Shown here piece by piece: positions 21,548-30,639 of a stretch of DNA of 64,000 bases (position 1 is the first letter of the stretch; each line of letters starts with the position of its first letter). The position numbers and the translations under genes are program-made. The notes below the pieces were generated by a model. It was not told the DNA's origin. It did no database searches and saw only the letters and a list, made by a program, of their open reading frames with translations. Source of the stretch: Curtobacterium pusillum (GTDB lineage: Bacteria; Actinomycetota; Actinomycetes; Actinomycetales; Microbacteriaceae); the NCBI RefSeq assembly GCF_013359865.1, contig NZ_JABMCE010000063.1, positions 1 through 64,000 of the forward strand. Reading direction: 5' to 3'.

Positions 21548-23380
21548 GTGCGCCGCATCCTCCACTTCATCCGCTCACACGACGATGACCGCGGTGTCGC
21601 GCTCGCCGCGGTGCTCGGCATCGGCATGGTCGTGATGATCCTCGCGGCGACGATGGTCGGAATCGCGACGTCGGGCGCGACGAAGACCACGTCGGATCGT
21701 GACTACGCGAACGCCATGGCCGCTGCCTACGCCGGCCTCGCGGACTACCAGTCGCGGGTCAACGCGGACAACACCTACGCGACGAAGTACGGCGACGCAC
21801 GTGCTGCCTTCAGCGCCGGGGACACGTTCCCCGGTGGGTACGCGACCAATCCGGCCTTCACGCGCTGGGTCGCCGTGCCTGACTCCACGGGCTCGGCCGG
21901 GACGACGTCCTACCGGTACGCGGTCGACAAGAGCATCTACGGGCAGCAGGGCATCGTTCGCGTACAGGTCACGGGCAGGGCCGGGAACACCACCAGGACG
22001 CTCGTCGCGAACGTGAAGCCCGACGGCTTCTCGAACTACCTGTACTGGACCGACTACGAGTCCGGCGACCCGGCGGTCACCGGCGAGGACTGCACGAACG
22101 TCTACCAGAACGCCGACTTCGACGCCCGCCCCTCGAACGGCGACAACGCGTGCACGAAGATCCAGTTCCAGGACGGCGACGTCCTGAGCGGACCGGTCCG
22201 TTCGAACGACATGCTGCTCATCTGCGGCGGCACGTTCAAGAGCACGGTGCAGTCCGCTCAGGGAGCGAGCAACCGGGCGTGCAGCCCGGCGAAGACGCCG
22301 TCGTTCCAGTACTACGACGGCTACCAGCCCGAGGTCGTCAGCTCGTACACGCCGCCGTCCACGATCAGCGCCGGCCGTGAGCGGATGTACAAGGACGACC
22401 CGACGATCACCGACACGACGCCGGGAACCGGCTGCCTGTACACCGGACCGACGCAGATCACGTTCACCGGTGACGGGTACATGACCATCCGCTCGCCGCT
22501 GACGATCTACACGAACCTCCAGAAGACGTCCCCGTACGGCTACAACGCCGAGGACAAGTGCGGCAAGATCTCGGAACTCCAGGGCGCCGGGGCGAAGGTC
22601 AAGACGAGTCTGCTGGCGAACAACCTCATCTACGTGCAGGACGAACCGGCCTCCGCGGGTTCGGGGGCGTCGACCAACCCGAACTACTACTGGTCGAAGT
22701 ACCCGAGACACTCCGACGCGCCGTCGGCGTGCATGAAGAGCGCGAGCGTCAGCGACAACGGGCTCGGGTTCCCGTACACCTGGACGACCGGGTCCGGGTA
22801 CTACCGGCAGACCTACACCGAGTCGAACCCGTTGAAGTCCAGCACCGACCGGTACGGCCGACAGCAGTCGTTCGACTTCTCGGTCGCCTACGGATGCGGC
22901 AACGGGGACCTCTTCGTCTCCGGGGCGGTCGACCAGTCGATGACGCTGGACGCCGAGAACTACGTCTACATCACCGGCGATCTCACGTACGCGAAGCCGC
23001 GTGCGTCGTCGACCGTGCTCGGGCTCGTCGGGCAGGAGGCCGTCCTCGTCTGGAACCCGATGTACAACGGGTCGCCGCTCTTCTCGACGAAGAACCGCAA
23101 GATCGAAGCAGCGATCCTCTCCAACCAGGGGACGTTCACCGTGCAGAACTACTCGACCGGAGGCGCTCGCGGGACGCTGACGGTGAACGGCTCGATCGCG
23201 CAGCGCTACCGCGGCGCCGTCGGCCAGGGCAGCAACGGGTTCATCAAGGCGTACGGCTACGACTCCAGCCTGGCGAGCTACACGCCACCGTTCTTCCCGC
23301 AGCCGGTCATCACGACGTACAAGGTCACATCGCAGATCGAAGTGAAGGCCGCCTACGACGCGAACGGGAACCCACGATGA
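21548..23380 (+). CDS. very large PilX/GspK-like pilus component
   Basis: A 610-residue protein with a GTG start 2 bp after the PilW-like gene. The N-terminus ([10 protein letters not shown], then [27 protein letters not shown]) looks like a prepilin-type segment, but Glu5 is missing, as in GspK/PilX-type proteins that cap pseudopili. The remaining ~570 residues are Tyr/Ser/Thr/Asn-rich, contain several Cys residues and have no further membrane segment, so they are predicted to be outside the cell. I do not recognise the domain; an internal block ([20 protein letters not shown]) resembles beta-helix-like acyltransferase-fold surface proteins. Its stop overlaps pilD. Confidence 0.78.
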   Translation: MRRILHFIRSHDDDRGVALAAVLGIGMVVMILAATMVGIATSGATKTTSDRDYANAMAAAYAGLADYQSRVNADNTYATKYGDARAAFSAGDTFPGGYATNPAFTRWVAVPDSTGSAGTTSYRYAVDKSIYGQQGIVRVQVTGRAGNTTRTLVANVKPDGFSNYLYWTDYESGDPAVTGEDCTNVYQNADFDARPSNGDNACTKIQFQDGDVLSGPVRSNDMLLICGGTFKSTVQSAQGASNRACSPAKTPSFQYYDGYQPEVVSSYTPPSTISAGRERMYKDDPTITDTTPGTGCLYTGPTQITFTGDGYMTIRSPLTIYTNLQKTSPYGYNAEDKCGKISELQGAGAKVKTSLLANNLIYVQDEPASAGSGASTNPNYYWSKYPRHSDAPSACMKSASVSDNGLGFPYTWTTGSGYYRQTYTESNPLKSSTDRYGRQQSFDFSVAYGCGNGDLFVSGAVDQSMTLDAENYVYITGDLTYAKPRASSTVLGLVGQEAVLVWNPMYNGSPLFSTKNRKIEAAILSNQGTFTVQNYSTGGARGTLTVNGSIAQRYRGAVGQGSNGFIKAYGYDSSLASYTPPFFPQPVITTYKVTSQIEVKAAYDANGNPR

Positions 23381-24210
23381 CCGCGGCGCTGGTGATCACC
23401 GGGTTCGCAACGGTCATGGGGCTCGCGGTCGGGTCGTTCCTCAACGTCGTCGTGTACCGCGTGCCGGCGGGTCTCTCCGTCGTCGCACCGGCGAGCGCGT
23501 GCCCCCGCTGCGGACACGCAATCCGGGCACGCGACAACGTCCCCGTGCTCTCCTGGGCTCTGCTGGGTGGACGGTGCCGCGACTGCACCGCTCCCATCTC
23601 AGCGAGGTACCCCCTCGTGGAGCTCGCCACCGCGGCCCTGTTCGCGCTCGTCGTCGTGCGGTTCGGCCCGGCGCTCGCCGCCGCCCGGGACGGCCGGAGT
23701 GCCGCGGTCGCGACGATCGAGCTGGTCGCGATGCTCTACCTGATGTCGATCTCGGTCGCGCTCACGCTCATCGACCTGGACGTGCACCGCCTCCCGAACG
23801 CAATCGTCCTGCCCGCCTACCCGGTCCTCGCGGCGCTGCTCCTCGCGACGAGCGCCCTCAGCGGAGACTGGGGGTCGCTGCTGCGCGCCGGTGTCGGGCT
23901 CGTCGTGCTCGGCGGGGTATACCTCCTGCTGGCGCTCGTGGTGCCCGGTGGGATGGGTCTCGGTGACGTCAAGCTCGCTGGCGTGCTCGGCCTCGTGCTC
24001 GCGTACCTCGGATGGGGACCCCTCGCAGTGGGAGCTTTCGGCGCCTTCGTACTCGGCGGTACCTTCGCCATCGGCCTCATGGTGGTCGGACGTGCACGAC
24101 GCGGCTCCGGCATCCCGTTCGGCCCCTGGATGCTCGGCGGTGCCTGGCTCGGTGTGTTCTCCGGCCAGTCCCTGCTCGACGGGTACCTGCGGATCATCGG
24201 ACTGGCCTGA
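23377..24210 (+). CDS. pilD: prepilin peptidase / N-methyltransferase PilD
   Basis: A 277-residue polytopic aspartic protease that cleaves and N-methylates prepilins. The N-terminal domain has [12 protein letters not shown] and the cytoplasmic zinc-type Cys pairs CPRCGH and CRDC. The two catalytic aspartates lie in [13 protein letters not shown] and [12 protein letters not shown]. About eight membrane segments are visible, as expected for the bifunctional class. The ATG overlaps the previous stop (ATGA), and translation starting further upstream in this frame would lie within the PilX-like gene. It processes the three or four prepilins encoded just upstream. Confidence 0.95.
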   Translation: MTAALVITGFATVMGLAVGSFLNVVVYRVPAGLSVVAPASACPRCGHAIRARDNVPVLSWALLGGRCRDCTAPISARYPLVELATAALFALVVVRFGPALAAARDGRSAAVATIELVAMLYLMSISVALTLIDLDVHRLPNAIVLPAYPVLAALLLATSALSGDWGSLLRAGVGLVVLGGVYLLLALVVPGGMGLGDVKLAGVLGLVLAYLGWGPLAVGAFGAFVLGGTFAIGLMVVGRARRGSGIPFGPWMLGGAWLGVFSGQSLLDGYLRIIGLA

Positions 24211-24225
24211 GGAAGGACCACGCAC

Positions 24226-25278
24226 ATGGCGAAGAGCGTCGTCGGCATCGACATCGGCGGTGAGACGATCCGCGGTGTCGAGGTCGCGAACCCGAACAAG
24301 CCCGAGCCGGTGATCCAGCGCGTGGCCGAGGTCCCGCTGCCGGTGGGCGCGACGAAGCGCGGTGAGGTCCTCGAGCCGAACACGATCGCCGCGAGCCTGA
24401 AGGAGCTGTGGCGCGTCGGTCGGTTCCGGTCGAGGGACGTCGTCCTCGGCATGGGAAACCAGCGCGTGCTCTCCCGCGACCTCACCGTCCCGAAGGCCCC
24501 CCTCGCGCAGATCCGCGAGTCGTTGCCGTTCCAGGTGCAGGACATGCTTCCGGTGCCGGTCGTTGACGCGATCCTCGACTTCTACCCCGTCTCGGAGTCC
24601 GTCGGTCCGGAAGGACCCGTCGTACACGGTCTGCTGATCGCGGCGATCAAGGACGCCGTGCTCGCGAACGTCCGAGCCGTGCAGCTCGCGGGCCTCAACC
24701 CGGTCGGCGTCGACCTCATCCCGTTCGCGCTCACGAGGGTCTACCTGCCGGAGGCCCGGTTCCCGGGGACCCACGCGCTCGCGGAGGTCGGCGCGAATAC
24801 CACCACCGTGGTTATCGCGACGGATGGTGTCCCGCAGTTCGTCCGCATCGTGCCCACCGGCGGCGACGACCTCACCGGTGCGCTCGCCGTGGCGCTCGAC
24901 ATCCCCGTCGAGCAAGCCGAGGCCGTGAAGCGCTGGATCGGCCTCGGCGCCCGGGCGCAGACCCCGGACGACCTCCGCGCAGCATCGACCGTCCGCGACC
25001 TCAGCAACGAACTTCTGACGAGCCTGCGGAACACCGTGAACTACTTCGTCAGCACGCGCCCGGACGCAGCGGTGACGAGCATCGTGCTCGCAGGTGGGGG
25101 CGCGCAGCTGCCCGGGTTCCCGGAGGCGCTCCAGTCGCAGACGGGGATCCCCGTCCACATCGGCGACGCCTTCTCGAACGCCGCCACGACGCGTTCGATC
25201 CGCCGGGAGGACCTCGCCGATCGCGGCCTCGCCGTCGCGGTGGCCTGGGGACTCGCAACCGGGAGCAGTGCAGCATGA
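24226..25278 (+). CDS. pilM: type IV pilus actin-like protein PilM
   Basis: A 350-residue cytoplasmic protein of the actin/FtsA-like fold. It begins MAKSVVGIDIGGETIRGVEV (phosphate-1 motif), and the adenosine motif is in SIVLAGGGAQLPGFPEAL near the C-terminus. PilM binds the cytoplasmic N-terminus of PilN and links the alignment complex to the motors. It follows pilD by 15 bp behind GAGGAAGG and overlaps pilN by 4 nt. Confidence 0.93.
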   Translation: MAKSVVGIDIGGETIRGVEVANPNKPEPVIQRVAEVPLPVGATKRGEVLEPNTIAASLKELWRVGRFRSRDVVLGMGNQRVLSRDLTVPKAPLAQIRESLPFQVQDMLPVPVVDAILDFYPVSESVGPEGPVVHGLLIAAIKDAVLANVRAVQLAGLNPVGVDLIPFALTRVYLPEARFPGTHALAEVGANTTTVVIATDGVPQFVRIVPTGGDDLTGALAVALDIPVEQAEAVKRWIGLGARAQTPDDLRAASTVRDLSNELLTSLRNTVNYFVSTRPDAAVTSIVLAGGGAQLPGFPEALQSQTGIPVHIGDAFSNAATTRSIRREDLADRGLAVAVAWGLATGSSAA

Positions 25279-26036
25279 CGAAACTCCTCGAACCCTCGAA
25301 GCAGCGCCGCCGCGGTGGCGACTCGCATGCCGTGCGCATCGCGGCGGACAGCGCCCAGCGCACGAAGCGCCAAGGGCGCGGTGCCACGCAGGCGCTCGAC
25401 ATCGGTGGTGTGCCCCGCGTCGATCTCCTTCCGACCGAGGTGCTCGTCGATCGCCGTCAGCGTGCCGGCGTGCGGCGCGCCTGGCTGGGCGTCGTGGTCG
25501 TCGCGGTCGCCGTGGGCGCCGCGACCGTGCTCGCCTCCGCCGCCGCCATGCAGGCCGACTCCAAGCTGTCCCAGGCTCGGCAGGAGACCGACTCACTCCA
25601 GGTTCAGCAGCAGCAGTACCGGGACGTTCGCAGCGCCGAGACGCAATCAGAACTGCTCCGTGCGGCCCAGTCCGTCGGCGGCTCGACGGAGATCGACTGG
25701 CAGGCCACGCTCCAGCGCGTGCAGACGTCGCTTCCGGGGGGCGTGACGATCACCGGCGTGCAGATCGACTCCGCGACGCCGCTCGAGGCCTACGCGCAGG
25801 CGACGAGCCCGCTTCAGGGTCAACGTGTCGCCACCCTGACGATCGACGCCGCGAGCCCCACGCTGCCGTCCGTGCCGACCTGGCTCGACTCGGTGAAGAA
25901 CCTCCCGGGCTTCGTCGACGCGAACGCGAACTCGGTGACCCTCGACACCTCGACGAACGTCTACACGGTGGACATGACGATCCACCTCGACGAGGACGTC
26001 TACGACGGCAAGTACGACGGGAAGGGCAAGTCATGA
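25275..26036 (+). CDS. PilN-like type IV pilus alignment protein
   Basis: A 253-residue bitopic protein. A cytoplasmic N-terminus of about 70 residues contains IGGVPRVDLLPTEVLVDRRQR, the segment equivalent to the PilM-binding motif of PilN (consensus INLLP). A single membrane helix (about 75-97) is followed by a coiled-coil segment and an extracytoplasmic ferredoxin-like domain. The ~55 residues before the motif are an actinobacterial extension. It sits between pilM and pilO with overlapping stop/start codons on both sides, which supports the assignment. Confidence 0.85.
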   Translation: MTKLLEPSKQRRRGGDSHAVRIAADSAQRTKRQGRGATQALDIGGVPRVDLLPTEVLVDRRQRAGVRRAWLGVVVVAVAVGAATVLASAAAMQADSKLSQARQETDSLQVQQQQYRDVRSAETQSELLRAAQSVGGSTEIDWQATLQRVQTSLPGGVTITGVQIDSATPLEAYAQATSPLQGQRVATLTIDAASPTLPSVPTWLDSVKNLPGFVDANANSVTLDTSTNVYTVDMTIHLDEDVYDGKYDGKGKS

Positions 26037-26758
26037 GCCGCAACCGCCTGATGCTCTTCCTCGCCGGCATCGCCGCGCTTGCCGTCGCGGCGGGCGGGTT
26101 CTTCCTCGGCGTGCAGCCGCAGCTCGACCGCGCTGAGACGGCCAAAGCCGACGCGCAGAGCATCAGCTCCGGGAACCAGACCACGAGGACGGAGATTGCT
26201 CGACTGCGCGAGCAGGCGAAGTCGCTCTCCAAGATGCGTGCGGAACTCGCCGCGCTCCGGGCGTCGGTGCCGTCCTCGGCGGCAGCCTCCTCGTTCATCA
26301 GTCAGCTCAATGCGACCGCCGACACGACGGGTGTGAAGGTCGCCACGATCACCGTGGGTGACGCGGCCGCGTACACGCCGCCGGCGGCGACGACATCGGG
26401 CTCGGCATCGAGCGCCACCGACAGCGGGAGTGCCACGGCCACCCCGACGCCGAGCGCGAGTGCGAGCGCGTCCACCCCGGCAGCCCCCGAGACGACGACG
26501 AACAGCAGCATCACCGCGGCGAACTTCTCCGTGATCCCGGTGTCCGTCTCGGTGAACGGCGAGTTCCCCCAGGCCCTGGCGTTCGTCAAGGGCGTGCAGT
26601 CGAACCCCCGGCTCTTCCTCATCGACTCCATCTCCTCGTCGATGGCGAGCACCGGTTCGGCCGACTCGGCGAGCGGTGCCGACAGTCCCTCGTGGACCTT
26701 CAGCGGATCGATCTACGTGCTCGCGGACGAGGTCTCAGCCACCGCGACCGACGGCTGA
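26033..26758 (+). CDS. PilO-like type IV pilus alignment protein
   Basis: A 241-residue bitopic protein beginning MSRNRLMLFLAGIAALAVAAGG (membrane helix), then a coiled coil (about 30-78) and a globular domain interrupted by a Ser/Thr/Ala/Pro-rich low-complexity insert at about 120-160. This layout and the last position after pilM-pilN identify it as PilO-like. Sequence similarity within the family is low, so the name rests largely on context and topology. The start overlaps the pilN stop (ATGA). It appears to be the last gene of the pilus operon; a weak CACCCC/GGGGTG hairpin follows at 26774-26793. Confidence 0.8.
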   Translation: MSRNRLMLFLAGIAALAVAAGGFFLGVQPQLDRAETAKADAQSISSGNQTTRTEIARLREQAKSLSKMRAELAALRASVPSSAAASSFISQLNATADTTGVKVATITVGDAAAYTPPAATTSGSASSATDSGSATATPTPSASASASTPAAPETTTNSSITAANFSVIPVSVSVNGEFPQALAFVKGVQSNPRLFLIDSISSSMASTGSADSASGADSPSWTFSGSIYVLADEVSATATDG

Positions 26759-26839
26759 TCCACCCCGCCCGGTCACCCCCACCGAATGGGGTGCAACACG
26801 CCACGCCGAGCCATCTTCCGCGACGTCCCCCGATGTGCT

Positions 26840-26845
26840 TACGAT
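26840..26845 (+). promoter_or_regulatory. candidate -10 for the 26932 gene
   Basis: TACGAT at 26840-26845 is preceded 18 bp upstream by a poor TTCCGC -35. It lies in the 173-bp gap after the pilus operon, so the next gene is probably transcribed separately. Confidence 0.35.
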
Positions 26846-26931
26846 GCTCCTGACGCCGCGCTCGCGGCTGCTCGTCCCTCTCTCGAACGGCCGCTCGAAA
26901 CGGCCGCTCATCGTCGTGCCCGGAGTCGCGC

Positions 26932-27627
26932 GTGTTGACTGGAATCGTGGAGTTCCTCGGTTGGTTCGGAGCGGTAACGGTGCTTGCTGGTTACCTGCTG
27001 TTCTCGATGGGCAAGCTCCCTAACGGTCCCGTGTACCAGGTGTTCAACCTCGTCGGCGGGCTCGCCGTCGCGATCAACGTCGCGGCGCACCACGCCATCC
27101 CGTCGACCATCGTGAACGGCATCTGGGCGATCGTCGCGGTCGTCGTGCTCGTCAAGATGGCGAAGGCCCGTCGCGCGGCGAAGCGCGGTGCGCCGGCCGC
27201 GGAGCAGCAGGTGCTCCACACCGAGCCGCCGGCGACGACGGCGGTCCTGCCGATCATCGGCCCGGCGCTGCGCGACCACGAGCCGGAGGTGACGGAGCAG
27301 CCGGAAGCCGAGCCGCGCCTCCAGGCAGGAACGGACGCGACCGCGACGACGGATGCGACCGCGACGACGGATGCGACCGCGACGACGGATGCGACCACCG
27401 CGTACGCGCCCACCGCGACCGACGCGCCCACCGCAGCCGCACCGATGACCGAGTCCCTCCCGGTCATCACCGCGACCATCGCGCTCGCGCTCGTGGCCGC
27501 AGCCCAGGAGCAGCAGGCGCAGCACCAGCAGGACCAGCAGCACCAGCACGCGCAGCACCACCAGGACCAGCAAGCGCGGCGGCACCAGCAGGACGAGCCG
27601 CGGCGCACGGACACCGCCATCGTCTGA
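26932..27627 (+). CDS. CBU_0592-like membrane protein with a repeat-rich tail
   Basis: A 231-residue protein starting with GTG. The first ~80 residues (VEFLGWFGAVTVLAGYLLFSMGKLPNGPVYQ to IVNGIWAIVAVVVLVKMAKA) hold three hydrophobic segments and match the small CBU_0592-type membrane domain, whose function is unknown. The rest is unusual: an Ala/Thr/Asp segment encoded by three perfect 18-bp tandem repeats (27337-27390), a hydrophobic stretch near 180-195, and a Gln/His-rich tail from about 196. The peptide EPRLQAG just before the repeats is encoded by a copy of the dispersed repeat. The tail is probably a recent, fast-evolving addition. Confidence 0.7.
   Translation: MLTGIVEFLGWFGAVTVLAGYLLFSMGKLPNGPVYQVFNLVGGLAVAINVAAHHAIPSTIVNGIWAIVAVVVLVKMAKARRAAKRGAPAAEQQVLHTEPPATTAVLPIIGPALRDHEPEVTEQPEAEPRLQAGTDATATTDATATTDATATTDATTAYAPTATDAPTAAAPMTESLPVITATIALALVAAAQEQQAQHQQDQQHQHAQHHQDQQARRHQQDEPRRTDTAIV
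27307..27326. repeat. dispersed repeat copy inside a coding region
   Basis: This 20-nt stretch is identical to 37201-37220 and is the reverse orientation of the CTGGAGGC core. Here it is translated in frame as AEPRLQA within the 26932 gene. Confidence 0.55.
27337..27390 (+). repeat. three perfect 18-bp tandem repeats in a coding region
   Basis: The unit GCGACCGCGACGACGGAT occurs three times head to tail and encodes ATATTD repeats. Being a multiple of three, copy-number change would keep the frame. Confidence 0.9.
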
Positions 27628-27638
27628 CCCGCCAGCGA

Positions 27639-27644
27639 TACGAT
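27639..27644 (+). promoter_or_regulatory. leaderless-type -10 for the 27651 gene
   Basis: TACGAT ends 6 nt before the ATG at 27651, and no ribosome-binding site is present, which is the arrangement of a leaderless actinobacterial transcript. Confidence 0.55.
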
Positions 27645-27650
27645 CACCGC

Positions 27651-28121
27651 ATGTCCCGGTGGCTGATCGCGACGATGACGTCGATCCTCTTCATCGCGCT
27701 CGTGATCGCGGTCACGGGCTTCGAGGCCCTCCTCGCGGACGTCGAGGTCATCTCACAGCCCGACGCGACCCCGTACCTCGGCCCCGCGATGGTGCTCGGC
27801 GGTGCGGTGGTCGTGTTCCTCGCCACGGGTGTCGGCGCGCGCGAGGGCAACCCCGGCGTCACGGGCCTCGTCGCGGCGGCCACGGCGTACCTGGTCATGC
27901 TCGGTGTCGGGGCGGTCGGCTACAGCCTGATCCGCGGGGAGCTCACCGAGCTGCTGGTGTTCCCGGCGGGCTACGCGCTCGGTCCGTTCGTGGTCGGTTC
28001 GGTCGTCGTGGCGCTGCTCTGCGTGGTCGGCGGGATCGCGATGGCGCGTCACCAGGCCAGGGTCGGGCGGCCGCCGAGGAGCACCCCGACGGCCCCCGGC
28101 GATGACGGTGCTCGGCGGTAG
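27651..28121 (+). CDS. small integral membrane protein of unknown function
   Basis: A 156-residue protein with four hydrophobic segments (about 5-25, 45-62, 70-95 and 102-130) and a short basic Pro-rich C-terminus. No catalytic motif is visible and I do not recognise the family with certainty. It appears to be expressed from its own leaderless promoter. The following gene begins 37 bp after its stop. Confidence 0.7.
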   Translation: MSRWLIATMTSILFIALVIAVTGFEALLADVEVISQPDATPYLGPAMVLGGAVVVFLATGVGAREGNPGVTGLVAAATAYLVMLGVGAVGYSLIRGELTELLVFPAGYALGPFVVGSVVVALLCVVGGIAMARHQARVGRPPRSTPTAPGDDGARR

Positions 28122-28158
28122 GATCCGGGGGCACGACACATCGCACGACGGGGGACCG

Positions 28159-29295
28159 ATGACCGACCAGCACCAGGCCGACGGATGGGGTTCCGTCCCC
28201 GACGTGGGCTCGATCAGCGGCGAACTCGGCGCGCCCGTGCAGACGGCGGCGCAGGCACCCGCGCGACCACGTCGGAAGCTCCGTCGCGGTCCGCTCGTCG
28301 GCGTCATCGCCGGTGGTGCCGCGGTGGTGCTCCTCATCGTCGCCGGCGTCGTCGGCTACTCGGTCGGCACGACGACGCACTCGGCGGACCGGCCGGTCCG
28401 CGCGTTCCTCGACGACCTGACGGCGGGCAAGGTCGCGGACGCGCTGCGGGCTGCCGGCATCGACCACGACAAGGGCGACGTGCTGCTGACGGACGCCGCG
28501 TACGCCAAGGCGAAGGACCGCGTCACGGGGTACCGGATCGCCGCGACGCGCGATGACGGTGACACCGCGACGGTCACCGCGTACCTGCGGCAGGGCGGAC
28601 GCGACGTCTCCTCGACGTTCACGCTCGACAGGACGGGTAGCGAGTGGGGGGTGTTCCCGGTGTGGGAGCTCGAGGCACCGCGGCTCGGCGCGGTCGACGT
28701 GAGCGTGCGTGGTCCGGCGGGCGCGAAGCTGTCGGTCGGCGGGCAGGGTGTCACGACGTCGAAGGATGGCACGGCGACGCTGACGGCACTCCCCGGCACG
28801 TATGACGTCGCCCTCGACGGCGGCAAGTGGTTCACGGCGGACGCGACGACGGCGACGGTCTCCGGGTTCGGCGGCACGGCATCGAGTCCGGTGTCGATGA
28901 CGACGACGCTCACCGCCGCGGGGGAGCAGTCGGCGAAGGACGCGGTGAACGCCTGGGTCGACGCCTGCATCGCCTCGACCGATGCGGCTCCGCAGGGGTG
29001 CAGCTTCTACGCCTACGGCGAGGACTCCGCGTACACGTACACGAACCAGAAGTGGACGCTCGACGCCCGCCCGTCGGTGTCGGTCGGTGACTGGTCGTCG
29101 AGCGGGTGGCTGGTCACGACGACCTCGTTCGGACGTGCGACGTTCACCGCCGACATCTCCGGCCCGGGCGGCGTCGGCACGGCCTCGGCCGGTCCGATGA
29201 ACGTCAACGCGAGTGGGTACATCACGGGCTTCACGGACACGGGGGCGACGTTCCGGTCGGCGGTCGGCAACGGTTCGTCGGACACCGGTTCCTGA
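28159..29295 (+). CDS. membrane-anchored extracellular protein of unknown function
   Basis: A 378-residue protein. About 45 cytoplasmic, partly basic residues precede one membrane helix (LVGVIAGGAAVVLLIVAGVVGYSVG, about 46-70). The rest is predicted extracellular: an NTF2/DUF4878-like segment with DRPVRAFLDDLTAGKVADALR (about 77-160), a short beta-sandwich region (GAVDVSVRGPAGAKLSV) and a Cys-containing C-terminal domain. The start at 28159 is chosen because GGGGGAC precedes it and a -10-like TAGGAT lies at 28119-28124; the frame opens earlier, but inside the preceding gene. A lipid-independent anchored surface role is inferred. Confidence 0.72.
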   Translation: MTDQHQADGWGSVPDVGSISGELGAPVQTAAQAPARPRRKLRRGPLVGVIAGGAAVVLLIVAGVVGYSVGTTTHSADRPVRAFLDDLTAGKVADALRAAGIDHDKGDVLLTDAAYAKAKDRVTGYRIAATRDDGDTATVTAYLRQGGRDVSSTFTLDRTGSEWGVFPVWELEAPRLGAVDVSVRGPAGAKLSVGGQGVTTSKDGTATLTALPGTYDVALDGGKWFTADATTATVSGFGGTASSPVSMTTTLTAAGEQSAKDAVNAWVDACIASTDAAPQGCSFYAYGEDSAYTYTNQKWTLDARPSVSVGDWSSSGWLVTTTSFGRATFTADISGPGGVGTASAGPMNVNASGYITGFTDTGATFRSAVGNGSSDTGS

Positions 29296-29330
29296 CGCCG
29301 CGCCACGTGTGAGGGTGGCCGACCCGGCCC

Positions 29331-29356
29331 GGCCTGGAGGCGCGGTGCGGGCCCGC
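29331..29356. repeat. dispersed repeat, copy 3
   Basis: GGCCTGGAGGCGCGGTGCGG and its following GCCCGCC match the dispersed core. It lies 36 nt after the stop of the preceding gene in the 413-bp gap before rpsL. The remainder of the gap up to 29513 shows no gene. Confidence 0.6.
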
Positions 29357-29513
29357 CTCGTCCGTCCGGCGGTCGCGGTGCGCGCGCGTCCGTGCGCCGG
29401 CGCGAACCTGCTCGGCGCGGTCCGGCGGTGCGCCCCGCGCCGAGCGCGACCACGCTGTGGACGGCTGTTCGCCCACGGCGGTCGCCACGGGCCTCCAGGG
29501 CGACGCGCCCGGA

Positions 29514-29542
29514 TTGATTTCGCGAGGTTACGCGGGTAGTCT
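29514..29542 (+). promoter_or_regulatory. str operon promoter
   Basis: TTGATT (29514-29519) and TAGTCT (29537-29542) are separated by exactly 17 bp. The start near 29549 gives a leader of about 160 nt containing two hairpins: GCGCC/GGCGC around CTCG at 29554-29567, and TCCGGTC (29578-29584) with GACCGGA (29597-29603). Confidence 0.7.
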
Positions 29543-29708
29543 CTTCCGGGTGTGCGCCCTCGGGCGCGCCCGAAAAATCCGGTCCGACCGACGGTCGACC
29601 GGACTCCGTCCCCCTCTCGTCGCCGCCGTCAGGCGGTGATCAGCGTGGGACGAGGAAGCCGGCGGTCCGCGCCGGCCGGAGAGCACGAGCGAAGAACCAG
29701 GAGAACAG

Positions 29709-30077
29709 TTGCCTACTATTCAGCAGCTGGTTCGCAAGGGTCGTACGCCGAAGGTCACCAAGACCAAGGCGCCCGCCCTGAAGGCGAACCCCCAGCAGCG
29801 TGGTGTGTGCACCCGCGTCTACACCACCACCCCGAAGAAGCCGAACTCGGCACTGCGCAAGGTCGCTCGTGTCAAGCTCTCGAACGGCACCGAGGTCACG
29901 GCCTACATCCCCGGTGAGGGCCACAACCTCCAGGAGCACTCGATGGTGCTCGTGCGCGGCGGTCGTGTGAAGGACCTCCCCGGTGTCCGCTACAAGATCA
30001 TCCGCGGTGCGCTCGACACGCAGGCCGTGAAGAACCGTAAGCAGGCGCGTAGCCGCTACGGCGCGAAGAAGGGTTGA
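29709..30077 (+). CDS. rpsL: 30S ribosomal protein S12
   Basis: uS12, 122 residues, at the decoding centre of the 30S subunit. The start is TTG behind CAGGAG. The streptomycin-related lysines are wild type: Lys43 in [12 protein letters not shown] and Lys88 in [12 protein letters not shown]. It is the first gene of the str operon, with rpsG 4 bp downstream. Confidence 0.98.
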   Translation: MPTIQQLVRKGRTPKVTKTKAPALKANPQQRGVCTRVYTTTPKKPNSALRKVARVKLSNGTEVTAYIPGEGHNLQEHSMVLVRGGRVKDLPGVRYKIIRGALDTQAVKNRKQARSRYGAKKG

Positions 30078-30081
30078 GCCA

Positions 30082-30552
30082 ATGCCTCGTAAGGGTCCCG
30101 CCCCCAAGCGTCCCGTCGTCGCAGACCCGGTCTACGGCGCACCGATCGTCAGCCAGCTCGTGAACAAGATCCTGCTGGACGGCAAGAAGGGCCTCGCCGA
30201 GCGCATCGTCTACGGTGCACTCGAGGGCGTTTCCGCCAAGAACCAGCAGGACGCCGTCGCGACGCTCAAGAAGGCGCTCGACAACGTCCGTCCGACCCTT
30301 GAGGTCCGCAGCCGCCGCGTCGGTGGCTCGACCTACCAGGTCCCGGTCGAGGTCAAGCCGCACCGCGCGAACACCCTCGCGCTCCGCTGGCTGACCTCCT
30401 ACGCCAAGGCCCGTCGCGAGAAGACGATGACCGAGCGTCTCATGAACGAGATCCTCGACGCGTCGAACGGTCTCGGTGCCGCGGTCAAGCGCCGCGAGGA
30501 CACGCACAAGATGGCCGAGTCGAACAAGGCCTTCGCCCACTACCGCTGGTAG
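30082..30552 (+). CDS. rpsG: 30S ribosomal protein S7
   Basis: uS7, 156 residues, the primary 16S rRNA 3'-domain binder. It opens [19 protein letters not shown] and shows the conserved [18 protein letters not shown] and [14 protein letters not shown] blocks. Full length and in the usual position between rpsL and fusA. In E. coli S7 represses this operon; no equivalent mRNA site was identified here. Confidence 0.98.
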   Translation: MPRKGPAPKRPVVADPVYGAPIVSQLVNKILLDGKKGLAERIVYGALEGVSAKNQQDAVATLKKALDNVRPTLEVRSRRVGGSTYQVPVEVKPHRANTLALRWLTSYAKARREKTMTERLMNEILDASNGLGAAVKRREDTHKMAESNKAFAHYRW

Positions 30553-30639
30553 TCACCGGCACTGATCGGGCGTCGGCGGTCTCGAACCCCGGCGCCCGAT
30601 CGGACGCCAACCTCTCCTACTACTCTTCCGGAGGAACCT

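Noticed and set aside
27337..27390. Tandem repeats as a possible CRISPR-like array
   Set aside because: Units are directly adjacent without spacers and lie in a coding frame; no cas genes are nearby.
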